Positions 44,558 through 56,439 of a stretch of DNA of 64,000 nucleotides are shown piece after piece. The DNA comes from Punica granatum (Eukaryota > Streptophyta > Magnoliopsida > Myrtales > Lythraceae), in assembly GCF_007655135.1 (NCBI RefSeq), contig NC_045129.1:25518274-25582273 (forward strand). The letters are read 5' to 3'. Positions within the stretch are counted from its first letter, which is position 1. Each line of letters begins with the position of its first letter. The notes under the pieces are model-generated. The model was not told the origin of the DNA, did not search any database, and saw only the letters and a list, made by a program, of their open reading frames with translations. Both the position numbers and the translations under genes were made by a program.

Positions 44558-45480
44558 ATTTCCAAAGAACAGACTTAAGTTGGGGGTCCTTCCAATTGAC
44601 CACCAGCGGACAATCAATATATAATAGCAGTTGGCACCGATTCCCAACAGAATATCGAAACTTTTCGCCTGCATGAAAACAATTAATTGCAGATTAATCA
44701 ACACATTTGCTAATCAGCAGGGCTAAGCCTCAAAATTTACGTTTTTCTTCTACTAACAAAGGAAAGTGAGCCATATCTAACATGGTACGTTACTCAATTT
44801 GATTAAAGCTAAATTCTGTCTTCCGGTTATACCATTGAAGATGTTTCCTTCTAAATTAGTTCCGTTACATAACCATATGCAAGTGAACAATCCCACGAAC
44901 TGAAAAGGTAACAACATGAAAATATAATAGTCTTATTCTAAAGCAGCAAGGTCTAATCTACATATTGCAATTACTCATTATGAGTTTCCAATCGGTAAAA
45001 CAAAAGTCACGTCTATGTTGCTCACATTCTTCCAACAAGCGTCTCTTGCTCGGTTAACAAGAAGAGCAGCGGAAAGGTTGCACCAATCACAAAGTCATAG
45101 AAACTAGAGAAAGGAACTCCTTTGTTGAAATTTACAGGATTCGAATTGATGGAGGGAGAAGGAAGAGGGAGGGAGGGAAGGAGAAAGAGCTTCTGATCAT
45201 TACAAAGATAATTCTCTCAAACACTGGCGTCGAGCAAGCAGCAGTCAGCCTCTGGGATCAAGTAAGGAGGTAACCACAGTCGTCGAGCAGGAGTACAACG
45301 CTGGCATCGAGCACGGAGCGGGGCGGCCAGCTCGAAGGATCAAAGCAGCCGGTGATGTCAAGCAGCTGCAAGTGATGGCTAAGGTCGCCAGCGGCGGCGA
45401 CGAGACAGCAATTAGGGTTAGCCTGCTTTCAACGGCGAGATAACGAACAAGAATAAAACAACAGAGGCCTAGGGTATGAT
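44558..45480 (-). promoter_or_regulatory. MED9 leader and promoter region
   Basis: Upstream of the MED9 ATG on its strand. Less AT-rich from 45040 to 45470, with a purine-rich plus strand at 45145-45195. The leader may contain an intron, as in many plant Mediator genes, but I cannot place its splice sites. No TATA box was picked out. Confidence 0.35.
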
Positions 45481-45963
45481 ATTTTTTATTTAATATTTTC
45501 AGTTTTTTATTTGAAGTAATGGGTAAATCTTAGGTTAAGTTAAAAACCAGTCACAAAAGTTTTCTCACATTTTATTCCGGAAAAATAATATTTTATTTGT
45601 AAGCTTGAAAAATAACATTTTGTACAATGAAAATAATATTAAACATGCGAAAACTTTTCGTATACTGATTTTTCAGTCGACTCGACCTAAGAATTTCACT
45701 TGGACTAATAATAGCCTACACAAGTCAGGAGGTTGTCGACTTTAATCTTTCTTGCCAACTATATATATATATATATACAACTCGCACGTTAGGCACAAAA
45801 AATTATTAATTTACTAATAGTAAATAATAGTTTAACTAGGTTTTTATTTTTAGACCTGTGCAATGTACGAATTTATAAATAATAATTTATGAAAAATAAT
45901 TGAGTTTCTGAATATAAATAAGAAATCAAAATCAATAATAATTATGAATTATAATATTTATTA
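45481..45963. other. AT-rich intergenic DNA with a (TA)n run and a decayed Helitron-like end
   Basis: A TA microsatellite lies at 45761-45777. ACTAGG at 45837 followed by acctgtgcaatgtacg could be a decayed Helitron 3' end in reverse orientation. No gene is seen. Confidence 0.35.
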
Positions 45964-46837
45964 ATCTTGTTTTTGAATAAGTTATCATATCAACATTTTT
46001 AGTGGATAAATGAACAAAACTATGAATTTTAAAAGAATTTAGAAAAAAAAAGGTACCATAATCAATCCGCATTATACTTTCTCTTAGACGTAAATTATAT
46101 AAATAAAAGTAACCTAATTTTGAGATAAAAAAAAATACGAGTTACTTTGTTAATTGAAATCCTAATTCATAATGAACTTGAGAATATGTTCTATTTTTTA
46201 TGTGCTCTGATGAAAACATGTCGATTGAACTATACTTTAAAAAGAGATGTTTAATTAGAGTTATAAATTATTTGAAAGAAATTACTTACCTTGCATTGTA
46301 AATTATTGAGAAGAAATGACTTACCTTGCCTTGTAATTGGGAGATCTCTATTTGACAAATTGGACTAGGCATTAAAGAATAATAGGTTCAATCACTCGCA
46401 ATTAATTCAACTATGTAAATTTGCCCGCATCGGTGCCCGGGATGAGATTGTCAATAATATACTAAACACATAGACACTTGACAAATATACTTTTTAGTTT
46501 CAATATAAAATACATTATTTTGACAAATAAAAACGAGGAAATTACGTCATATATCCTATAATTTCACCGGATTTTTAAATCTATCATATGTTTTAAAAAT
46601 TACCCAAAATATCTCATGGTTTACATTTGTTTTCAAATCTATCCCGGCGTCAATTCTTCCGTCAACATGTAACGGTTGTGCTGACATGGCACGTTTGAAG
46701 ATTACGGCGCCTACGTGGAGTGTTAGTAGGGCCATACTTGTCAAGCTAGAAATTTTCCCATGATAGATATGAAAAAAAAATAAAAATTATGGAATAGTGA
46801 TTGAGAATTCGGTGAAACCATACAATATATGGTGTAA
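45964..46837. repeat. Segmental direct duplication, copy 1
   Basis: It starts ATCTTGTTTTTGAATAAG and matches 49634-50462 almost throughout, ending with a MITE (46537-46837). Copy 1 has an extra ~37 bp around 46280-46325 (two cttaccttgc blocks) which copy 2 lacks. No coding frame is present. Confidence 0.85.
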
Positions 46838-46840
46838 TAA
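46537..46840. mobile_element. Mutator-like MITE (MITE-D1)
   Basis: Inverted ends: ATTACGTCATATATCCTATAA with TTTCACCGGATT on the left, GAATTCGGTGAAACC with CAATATATGGTGTAAT on the right. The core carries ccgtcaacatgtaacgg, gctgacatggcacgtttg and ctacgtggag, as in the other copies at 47588 and 50172. It lies inside the duplicated segment, so it predates the duplication. Confidence 0.7.
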
Positions 46841-47109
46841 TAATAATAATTTTTTGAGACGAAAATAGTGAAAGCACATTGCAAATATCGTAGGAAGGAA
46901 AATTATTTTTTACAATACCTGTCATTCCTTTCCTATGAAAAATACCGAAAGAAAGGAAAGACCATTCATCTCAAATGCAAAGCCTATCTTACTTTTTTTG
47001 TTGTTCTTATTTATTTATTTATTTTTGTAATTTTACCAAATATGAATAGTAAAATGAATGAAATTATATAGATATAATTCAGTTCACTATTTTTTCTTTT
47101 TGCCATAAT
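46841..47109. other. AT-rich intergenic DNA, no gene seen
   Basis: A 67-codon open frame at 46868-47071 is Lys/Phe/Leu-rich without a recognisable domain and is judged to be chance. Confidence 0.5.
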
Positions 47110-47500
47110 TCACTCCACTCTCTTTTTTTGGTGAATATTTTATTAATAGCAAACCTAATTTACATTGCATAGCTAAGAGTATCAACGGACCCAAGACACT
47201 AGATTGCCGATCATGGGGTCAGCCACTCAACTACCAACTAAGAAAATGAAAACACCAACACCGATGATTAAATGATCATCCGTCATTAACAAAACTAGAG
47301 AATAAATCACACATCCGATATGACAAAATCCTCGGGACAATCCAGTACTAAACAATTGAGAATTAATCCGACCAAAAGGCCCTTAATACAGTTACCGGGA
47401 GGAATAGCGAGACCAACACTTGAGTGGCATTGGGCAATGTTAGTAAGTCGTCGACACGGAATGTCTGACTAGCCAGGGAGTTTTCTCTTTTAAAACTTCA
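47110..47500 (-). mobile_element. LINE-like 3' fragment, minus strand
   Basis: Read on the minus strand the segment ends GCTATTAATAAAATATTCACCAAAAAAAG, of which the last part (AATAAAATATTCACCAAAAA) resembles the 3' end of plant LINEs. Upstream sequence is of even composition without an intact frame. A LINE would normally show a target duplication, which I could not define. Confidence 0.35.
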
Positions 47501-47587
47501 CCTTCACCGCCATCTTTTGATTGGTTTTTTTTTTGGTTATAAATAAGTAATAATTATTTATTATTGAATTTAAATAAATGGATTATT

Positions 47588-47885
47588 ACACCATATATCA
47601 TATGATTTCAACGAATTCTCAATCATTATCCATAGTATTTATTTTTTTCAAATTTATTCCGGAAAAATTTACAGCGTGGCAAGTATGGCCCCACTAACAC
47701 TCCATATAGGTGTTGTTAATCTTCAAATGTGCCATGTCAACATGGCCGTTACATGTGGACAGAAGAATTAATATCGGGATAGATTTGGAACCAAAGATAA
47801 TCATGGGCTATTTTGGGTCATTTTTAAAGCATATGATATATTTGATAATCCGGTGAAACCATATGATATAAAACATAATTTTCTC
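47588..47885. mobile_element. Mutator-like MITE, opposite orientation to D1 (MITE-D2)
   Basis: ATTACACCATATATCATATG with CAACGAATTCTCAATCA on the left mirrors the right end of D1. CCGGTGAAACCATATGATAT on the right mirrors the left end. The core motifs acgtttg-type, catggccgtt and ccactaacactcc are in reverse complement. Confidence 0.68.
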
Positions 47886-48569
47886 AATAAAAAAAATTAT
47901 TGCTCATAAAATCTTTGGGCTCATAAAAAGTATGTAGATACTTACTATAAGAAAAAAGAAAATATTTCACGCTATTTATTTTTATTTTAGTACCATGCTC
48001 AATGGGGTAGTTCCTTTGTATACCCATGTTGCCGAAATTGTTCAGTGCTGCATCTATCATTACCAACATCATTGCAAGCAGGGAATCGCGCAAATAGCAG
48101 ATCAATTAAACATTCGAGTATACGTACTGTTCCCATTCTAGGCCACCCAGGGATGGTTTCCATCATTAACTAATACTACTCCTAATTTAATTATCTTTGG
48201 ATTATCACCTCGTAATGTTGAACATTACAATTCCTTTTTATTTATAGTTTTTTCAATGAAATTGTTTGTTGAATTTTGCATTAGCAAATATTTTCATATA
48301 GTTGCAGTGCACGTGAAATATTAATTTACTTACCTATCTAGCTAAGGTCCATGATAAAAAAAGTGATACCTATTTATAGATGATGTACGTGAAGTTTAGG
48401 ATCAAAATTATTTTGTTTATAATTTTCTGTTCTTTGCGATATTTTTCTAGATGTCTCGGTAAATAAATTTAGTCTAAAATAATGATCCAATATAGGAATT
48501 AAATTGCTCATAATAATACCATATTAAATGTAGTACGGTACGAAACAAATTTTTATCACCAGAAAAGTA
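47886..48569. other. AT-rich intergenic DNA, no gene seen
   Basis: Includes a short minus-strand open frame (47884-48105) without a recognisable domain. No repeat was assigned. Confidence 0.45.
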
Positions 48570-49035
48570 TATTATGATAAAAATATTAAATTACACTAAA
48601 TAAAGTCTCATAATGCACCTACTTAATATGTATGTAGATACATATGTATATATATATTTTCAATATTGTGTGAGCGCCGAAATCCAAGTATTTTTATAAT
48701 AACTAATATATATGTGTACCTCATAGAGGGCGATAAGATTTCCCCTCCTTCTTATTAACCCATATACAGCCTCCTCCAAGCAACCTACTTTCTCACCCAT
48801 TAAAAGTATTCGCCAGCTCATTCGACAGTCTCCTCACCATACTTCATGTGCATGTATATACATACTTAATTTGGATATTGCGATAAGAATGTTAAATTAT
48901 ACTAAATAAAGTCTCATAATGCACATACTTAATATGTATATAGATATATATATATTTACATGTATATACATATTTTTAATATTGTGTGAACGCCACAAAG
49001 CAATTATTCCCATAATAACTAACATATATGTATAC
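48570..49035. repeat. Two direct copies of a ~150-bp AT-rich unit
   Basis: The unit at about 48573-48720 (ttaaattacactaaataaag, tctcataatgcacctactta, caatattgtgtgagcgcc) recurs at about 48878-49035 (ttaaattatactaaataaag, tctcataatgcacatactta, taatattgtgtgaacgcc). The spacer includes a CT-rich segment. Confidence 0.75.
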
Positions 49036-49633
49036 ATATTTTTATATATTGTGACATACATTATATAACGTTTTTCATCGCGAAAATAAGTTTATCACCA
49101 TAAGTTATAAGATATTGTGATCAAACGTTATTTTATCACGATATATTTATTAAGATGAGCTTATTTTGACAAGACCCGTAACAAATTATCATCTATTTTC
49201 GTTGCAAGAAATCTTATCTGTTCTTGTGATGTTCGAGCATGTTTACAACCCGATTAAGAAGTAATAATAAAAATCGAACCTTCTTGTCTTGTTTGTAACT
49301 CCTAGAAGAGTCCCATGGTTTCCGATTTCACCTAAGCCCTTACAGTTCCTGGCTTCGACCCCTCCATTCTTCTTCTGTTGCGGTTTGACTGCACCTCCTC
49401 CTCCAATGGCTGCCTCCTCTGCAACAAAGGCACTACTATAAATGACCCCACTATAAAAGAGAACACCAGCATCAACGACACAATTCTTCTACTGCACTGC
49501 AGGTTGACTGCACCTCCACCTCCATCGATGACCTCGCCTGCAACAATGACAAAGATCAAAATTCTAAGCATAGATGTTAAGAAAGATCGAGACCCTGAAG
49601 TAGAAGAAGAAGAAAGTCGCCTTTTGTCGCAGG
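49036..49633. other. Intergenic DNA with a small less AT-rich island
   Basis: At 49378-49550 the phrase gactgcacctcc(t/a)cctcca occurs twice, about 117 bp apart. Overlapping open frames (49332-49658 minus, 49378-49650 plus) cover it but have no recognisable domain. The AT-rich sequence before it is featureless. Confidence 0.4.
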
Positions 49634-50462
49634 ATCTTATTTTTGAATAAGTTATCATATCAATATTTTTAGTGGATAAATGAACAAAACTATAAATTTT
49701 AAAAAAAAAATTAGAAAGAAAAAAGTACCATAATCAAACCGCATTATATTTTCTCTTAGACATATATTATATAAATAAAAGTAACCTAATTTTGAGATAA
49801 AAAAAATACAAGTTACTTTGTTGATTGAAATCCTAATTCATGATGAACTTGAGAATATGTTCTATTTTTTACGTGCTCTAATGAAAACATGTCAATTGAA
49901 CTATACTTAAAAAAGAGAAGTTAAATTAGAGTTATAAATTATTTGAAAGAAATTACTTACCTTGCCTTGTAATTGGGATATCTCTATTTGACAAATTGGA
50001 CCATGCATTAAAGAATAATAGGTTCAATCACTCGCAATTAATTCAACTACGTAAATTTGCCCGCATCGGTGCCCGGGATGAGATTGTCAATAATATACTA
50101 AACACATATACACTTGACAAATATACTTTTTAGTTTCAATATAAAATACATTATTTTGACAAATAAAAAAGAGGAAATTACATCATATATCCTATAATTT
50201 TACTGGATTCTTAAATCAATCATATGCTTTAAAAATTACTCAAAATAGCTCATGGTTTACATTTGCTTCCAAATCTACCCCGGCGCTAATTCTTCCATCA
50301 ACATGTAATGGTCGTGCTGACATGGCACGTTTGAAGATTAACAACGCCTACGTGGATCGTTAGTGGGGCCATACTCGTCAAGCTGGAAACTTTTCCATGA
50401 TAGATTTGAAAAAATAAAATAAAAGTATGGGATAGTGATTGAGAATTCGTTGAAACCATAAA
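49634..50462. repeat. Segmental direct duplication, copy 2 (includes MITE-D3)
   Basis: It starts ATCTTATTTTTGAATAAG and matches 45964-46837. MITE-D3 occupies about 50172-50462. It is followed directly by the GGGGTTTTTACC sequence at 50479. Confidence 0.85.
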
Positions 50463-50478
50463 ATAATAATAATAATAA

Positions 50479-50760
50479 GGGGTTTTTACCTAAAATGGCC
50501 ATGGTTCACCCGTTTTGTCAAATTTATCCTATGCTTTTTTTTGTCAAACCTATCCCATGGTTTACTTTTTGTATTGAGTCTATCCAGACGTTATCTTCTC
50601 CGTCGACATTTAACGGACGTGCTGACATGGCACGTTTGAAAATCAACGGCGCCCACGTGGAGCGTTAGTGGGGCCACACTTGCCACTTTGGACAGCTCCT
50701 GGGATAGATTTGAAAAAACTAAAAACCACGGAATATTATTGGAGTGATGAAAAAAACCTA
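50479..50760 (+). mobile_element. Left end of a Mutator-like element, MITE-A family
   Basis: GGGGTTTTTACCTAAAATGGCC followed by CACCCGTTTTGTCAAATTTA closely matches the left end of MITE-A (5891). Farther in, gctgacatggcacgtttg and acgtggagcgttagtggggcc match the MITE-D core. No matching right end (GGTAAAAACCCC) was found before the transposase gene. It may therefore be a truncated MITE or the left terminal repeat of the element that encodes the transposase at 51561. Confidence 0.55.
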
Positions 50761-51560
50761 TGAACATTTTCCCACCCCTTCCGCTCCTTCTATACTAGAA
50801 TCCCGCCTAAGCTCTGCCCTAATCCCGCCAAACCTCAGCCATAATCCCGTCCAACCTCTTTCTCCCCAGTAAAATCTCGAATCCTCTACTAGAAGGAGAG
50901 CCAAACATTAGCGTTTAGGGTTTTGCTTTGTTTTCGATCAGAAAAATATCGCACTGCGTACTGTCGATCAAGGTAGGGTTCATCGATTTTGACTATTTGC
51001 GGTTGATTATGACTATTTGTTTAGTCAAGTTAAACTATTTAAGCCTGATTTTGACAATTTGTTGAGTGGATGTGAGGGACTTATATGCCTTTTTTCTATT
51101 CGAAAAAGCAGAGGGACTAAGCTGAGCTGGATTAGTCTCCTTTGCAGCAACAAAGACGAGGCTTCGTTGAAGGAGGGGCCATTTGCCTGCAAAAGTTGAA
51201 GCTTTTTGTGGTCCCAACTATTACACGAACAGGTTGGTACAAATGATGCGTTGTTAGGTCTTTAATGTGCAGTACACTATCGAAATTCTCCTTTTTTTTT
51301 GCTTTGTCTTGTTTGTTGGGTTCATTGGAGAACATAAATGTAAAAAAATTGTCCTTTTGCAGGTTTCGTTGACTGGAGAGTCTGGCCCTATTTGTTTACT
51401 AATACCAAAGTGGACGTTGAAGGTAAACTGTCCCACTTCTTCCCTTTTGACTGTCTGAGTTATTCTTTTTTATTGACTTTGCTAAAAGAATATGTACCAT
51501 TAGTTTTTTAATGCTTTTAATGCATTCCTTTATATATATATATATATATATATTAACACG
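50761..51560 (+). other. Leader, and probably intron, of the Mutator-like transposase gene
   Basis: Three near repeats of the phrase taatcccgcc(t/a)aacct lie at 50800-50860. CAAGGTAGGGTTC at 50968 resembles a donor site. A (TA)n run at 51531-51553 lies just before the start codon. No coding frame is recognised. Confidence 0.45.
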
Positions 51561-53468
51561 ATGGGAACAGAATTTGGTTTGGCTTTACATCATGGAGGTT
51601 ATATGCAATTTCAACCTCAAGTGAGGTATGTTGGAGGGACTGAAACCATCAGACAAGTTGATCAAGATAAAATGTCATGGCATGAACTTAAAGGAATATT
51701 AGATGACTTTGGTTACAAGCCACCAAAAAGGATGCGGTATGTGATTCCCAAAAATAGTTTGGATGTGGGTTTGATAGAGATTAATACTGATTTTGAGGTT
51801 ATAGAAATGGCTGCTCTTGGGGTCAAACATGAAATTATGCATGTCTATGTCGAAGCTGATTTGAAGGATGATGATATTGGTGAATGGAGACGGTCTGCAG
51901 ATAGGAATGAAGAAGGGAATGAAGCTACTGATGAGGGAGGGAATGAAGCTGAACATGAGGGAGATATGACAGCTGAGGGTGATAGTGCAAGTGATAGTAA
52001 TGTCTATTCCAGTGATGATGAAGAGTATGACAGTGAGAGAGATAATGATGAGTTTATGGATAGTCAGAGAAGGAAGAGGATATCGAAGAAGCCTCAAAGT
52101 GTAGCACCTTTGCAAGTTAGACCTGTTGGAAGTGATTATGGTGATTTAAGTGATGAAGTGATCACTCACAATAACACTGATGATGAGGGAGAAAGTAGTA
52201 AAATGGTGAAGAGACCAAAGACATTCAATCCCAGGTGTGATATGAAGAATATCACGTTCAAGAAAGACATGCGGTTTGAGAGTGCTAAGCAATTTCAGGC
52301 TGTAGTCAGGGATTATGCCATAAACAATGGCTATGCAATTAAATGGTTGAAGTCAGGTAAAAGGAAAATGGAGGCTAAATGCAAGCAAAATTGCCCATGG
52401 AGAATATATGGAAGCCTCACGCAGAGGAGAGATGCCTTTGTTATTAAGAATTTTCATGACGAACACAAATGTAGTCGAGGTGAAAAAAAATCAGCAGGCT
52501 ACATATGATTGGATAGCAGAGCACTCTCTAGACAAATTTAGAACAAATTTTGATTGGAATGTGAGAAATTTGGCTCAAGAAATCAATGAGAAGTTTGGGA
52601 TTAAAGTTAATATGTCTGTGTGTTATAGAGCTAAAGCTCTTGCACGACAGAAGATACAAGGAACTATGGAGGAGCACTATAGCTGGTTGCCATCCTATGT
52701 GGCTGAGCAAAAAATGGTGAACAAGGACAGCACTTTTGAAGTTGTTTATAACAGAGATAATCCTGATTGTGTTGTTTGATTTAAGAGAATATATGTTTGC
52801 TTTGAATCATTGAGAAAGGGCTTTCTTGAGGGATGTAGACGAGTTATTGGGATGGATGGATGTTTTTTGAAGACAAAATTGAAAGGGCAACTATTAAGTG
52901 CTGTTGGGAAAGACGGGAACAATCAAATGTTCCTGATAGCATGGGCTGTTGTTGAAAAAGAGAATGAAAGCTCATGGAGATGGTTTATTCAACTGTTGAA
53001 GGACGACTTGGGACTATCTGAAGGATATGGTCGGACTATACTCAGTGATCAACAAAAGGTACTAATTTGTCCTCATTTAGTAGGTTTTCATTTGATTTCT
53101 TATGTTTAATAACATGGGATATCTTTGATGATTTTGTAGGGGCTCGAGAATGCAGTGAGAGATCTCCTACCCCATGTAGAGCATAGGAACTGTGCTAGAC
53201 ATCTATATGCAAATTGGAAAAAGAAGCATATAGGTCTTTCATTAAAATCATGCTTCTGGAGGGCAGTTAAGAGCACTACAGTGGTGGGATTCCAAAGAGT
53301 ATTAGCTGAGATGAGAGCATTATCAGATGAAAGTACTGATGATTTTCTGAAAATGGATCCCACTAAGTTTTGTAGAGCCTTTATCAGTGAGATTCCAAAG
53401 TCTGATGCTGTAGACAACAATATATGTGAGTGTTTTAATAGCTATATATTGCATGCTAGGGGTAAACC

Positions 53469-55355
53469 TGTTGGGAAACCGAGCACGTGCGCAGCGGAAA
53501 GTTTAATTACGGTAAAAATCAAATTTTTATCGCGTGCTCGTTTAATCAAAAACTTCAAGATCACATCTTGACATAAGAATCGCCTTCTAAACGAATAGAT
53601 AACAACATCACACAATGAACCCATAAGAAAAGTTACGAACTTTTCACTAACCTTATTGATTCGAGTCGATCAAATTAGCCGTCCAAGTGTCCGGCCTCTA
53701 GCTCGTCCACACGAGCACGTCTCCACCGAGATTAGACTCCTCTCGACCCGTACACTCCGATCTAGGTCACCGATCTCGAATGGAATCGTCACGGAATGAA
53801 AGGATCTCTTCAAGGACGCCAAGGACAACACCGAAACGCCGAATCGGATCCGAGAAGAACTCCGATCAGCCTTGGGAGTTCACGACAACAACAGTTCAGT
53901 CGTCTCCCCTCTTACTCTCTTTCTAATATTAGGGTTTTCGATCAATTAACCTCTAGGGTTAACCGTAAGAACATATCTATATATATTCTTACCCTAAGGA
54001 CTAAAATGCAATTATTAATTAATCCGAATTAATTAATAAATCACAAATGAGTCCTCACAATTTAAGTCATCCAATGACTTACCCTTATAGTTAGAAAGAA
54101 AGATTAAATAAGTCCTTGACACGAGTTTCTATCAATAGACAATCTATTTACAGAAACTTTCCAAATAAGGAAACTATCGTATTTCCTTAATATATTTATC
54201 CTTGATATTGAACTCGGCTTCAGGATGTGCTAGCACCCTTACAACCACATTGCAAGCCTCGTTCGATAATTAATTTCTAATTAACTTCCTTAATTAGAAT
54301 TAATTCTTTTCTCGGTTTAGACACGCTCATTGTGTGTGAGTAACTAGGTTCATCATCAAATGGCAATGAGATTATAGTATCAACTCATTTGATACTACCA
54401 GAAACTCTTTCTGTAATTGAAAGCATAATTCCCAAAATGCCCTTGGTTCCCAAAGTTCACGAGTGACACCTAGTAGCATATCATGACAATCCAAAATATG
54501 ACGAATGTATAATTGAAACATTCTGATGAACCTCTGATCGTATATACCATGTACTGAATCCTTTCACTACAAGATCCCAATCTAGCCAGAGTTACGGTAA
54601 ATGCCAAACTCTAAAGCCGATCATATGGACTCTCTAATTTCATTCTTAGATCTGTAGCACTTGAACAGAAACTCTTTTCTATTCAAGTCTATCTACCCCG
54701 GCCGAGGATTTCTCGATCCAAAATAAAACTCATCTCCATAGGACATTTTCCCTATTTACTCAGGTTAGTGAATCCCGTCTTGATCAGACACCTAACTCCA
54801 AGTATAACTAACTATGACCACTATATGCCGAATACTCACGCTAAGCACAAATACATTAGCAGTAACAAATCCTAATTACCTATACTTGAGATAGCGTTCC
54901 ATCTCAGGTCTAAGGACTATATGCACTAATACGATCCAGATAACATTCATTGACATTAGTAAATTACCGTATGAATGTTATCTGCACGTCACGTTCGACT
55001 ACTTATCATATACGTATCCACATATCTGTCATGATAACAGTTATCAAATAACATGAGACTCACTACTCCATCTTCATTAGTATCTGTATACTAATCATGG
55101 AAACAGACAGAGGTAACGATCTATCTGGAGAAATAATGTCCAATTAAGTCTTCTACGATCGTGAACAGTTTAAAGATATTCTTACCGAATTACTTCGTCA
55201 CTCATATTCTTAACTCTTAAGAATGAAGCATTCAAAATATCTTAAGGACTTTATTCTAATAAACATAGACAATATACGAATAATAGAATAAACATTATTG
55301 CCATAAAAGGAATTATCCAAATACATAAATCAAGCTCTAGGGCATATCACTAATA
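53469..55355 (-). repeat. Left LTR (3' LTR) of copia-3
   Basis: TGTTGGGAAACCG on the plus strand is the inverted terminus (ends ...CCCAACA in element orientation). The other terminus reads TATTAGTG where the partner has TGTTAGTG, so the terminal TG is mutated to TA in this copy. Confidence 0.93.
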
Positions 55356-55372
55356 ATCTCCCACTTGCACTA
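55356..55372 (-). other. Polypurine tract of copia-3
   Basis: In element orientation AAGTGGGAGAT abuts the 3' LTR; it primes plus-strand DNA synthesis. Confidence 0.75.
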
Positions 55373-56401
55373 GAGCCACTCAGTACAGTATCTAAGACCC
55401 ATCTTCTCAAGATGTTTCTCTAGCTGCTGCTGTGTCATGGCCTTCGTGAGTGAATCAGCGACATTATCTGCTGAAGCTACTTTCTGCACAGCTACATCGC
55501 CTCTCCTAATAATCTCCCTGATAATATGATATCTCCTCTCAATGTGTTTGGACTTCTGATGTGACCTCGGTTCCTTTGCCTGAGCAATCGCTCCAGTATT
55601 ATCACACTACAGCTCTACTGGTGACGATATGGAGTGAACAATACCGAGTTCAGTCACAAACTTCCGAATCCAAACTGCCTCCTTCGCTGCATCAGATGCA
55701 GCAATATACTCAACCTCTGTAGTGGAATCTGCAGTCGTCTCTTGCTTAGAACTCTTCCAGCTAACTGCACCTCCATTACAGGTGAATATATAACTGGAGA
55801 TAGACTTTCTATCATCCACATCTTATTGAAAATCAGAATCTGTAAACCCGTCTAATCTTAACTCACCTCCTCCATATACTAGAACCATATCCTTAGTTCT
55901 TCTCAAGTACTTAAGGATGTTCTTGACAGCAGTCCAATGATCAAGTCTTGGGTTGGATTAATACCTGCTAGTCATACTAACAGCATACGCAATATCCGGC
56001 CTTGTACACAGCATAGCATACATCAGGCTACCTATAGCCGAAGCATAAGGCACCTGTGCCATCTTCTCTCTCTCCTCAGGAGTCTTGGGAGACATCGCTT
56101 TAGAGAGATGGATACCGTGTCTCACAGGGAGCAATCCTCTTCTGGAATCTTGCATGTTGAACCTCTTCAACACCTTATCCAGATATAGAGCTTGGGATAG
56201 ACCTATCAATCTTTTCGGTCTATCTCTATAGATCCGAATACTTAGAATATAGGTCGCTTCTCCCAAATCCTTCATGGAGAAAGTATTAGACAACCAGACA
56301 TTTACTGAAGTGAGCATACCAACATCATTACCCATCAGCAGAATGTCATCCACGTATAATACAAGAAAGGCAATCATGCTCCCACTAGCCTTCTTATACA
56401 C
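55373..56401 (-). pseudogene. copia-3 reverse transcriptase C-terminal half and RNase H
   Basis: Frame 56401-55958 has the catalytic FLVLYVDDILLMGND box intact, then PYASAIGSLMYAMLCTRPDIAY. A stop and frame change near 55958 precede the RNase H frame (55819-55607) with KSISSYIFTCNGGAVSWKSS and EVEYIAASDA. Beyond the stop at 55607 the RNase H tail (SKHIERRYHIIREIIRRGD) can still be followed to about 55400. Confidence 0.85.
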
Positions 56402-56439
56402 ACATGGTTCATCTTCGTTCTTGATGAAGCCAAAGGACT

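Noticed and set aside
44140..44676. Long plus-strand frames rich in Ala/Val (44140-44676) or Leu (44309-44578)
   Set aside because: They are shadows of the MED9 CAG/CAA tract read in other frames. The minus strand gives a complete, phase-correct MED9 model.
48570..49035. CRISPR-like or satellite array
   Set aside because: Only two diverged units with an unrelated spacer, in a plant nuclear context. Ordinary local duplication.
49332..49658. 108-codon minus-strand frame with a hydrophobic segment, as a membrane protein
   Set aside because: A plus-strand frame overlaps it fully, the sequence contains an internal repeat, and it runs into the duplicated segment. No family was recognised.
53796..54032. 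Repeated 78-codon frame at 53796-54032 and 61197-61433
   Set aside because: It lies in the two copia-3 LTRs, is conserved only because the LTRs are young copies, and has no recognisable domain.
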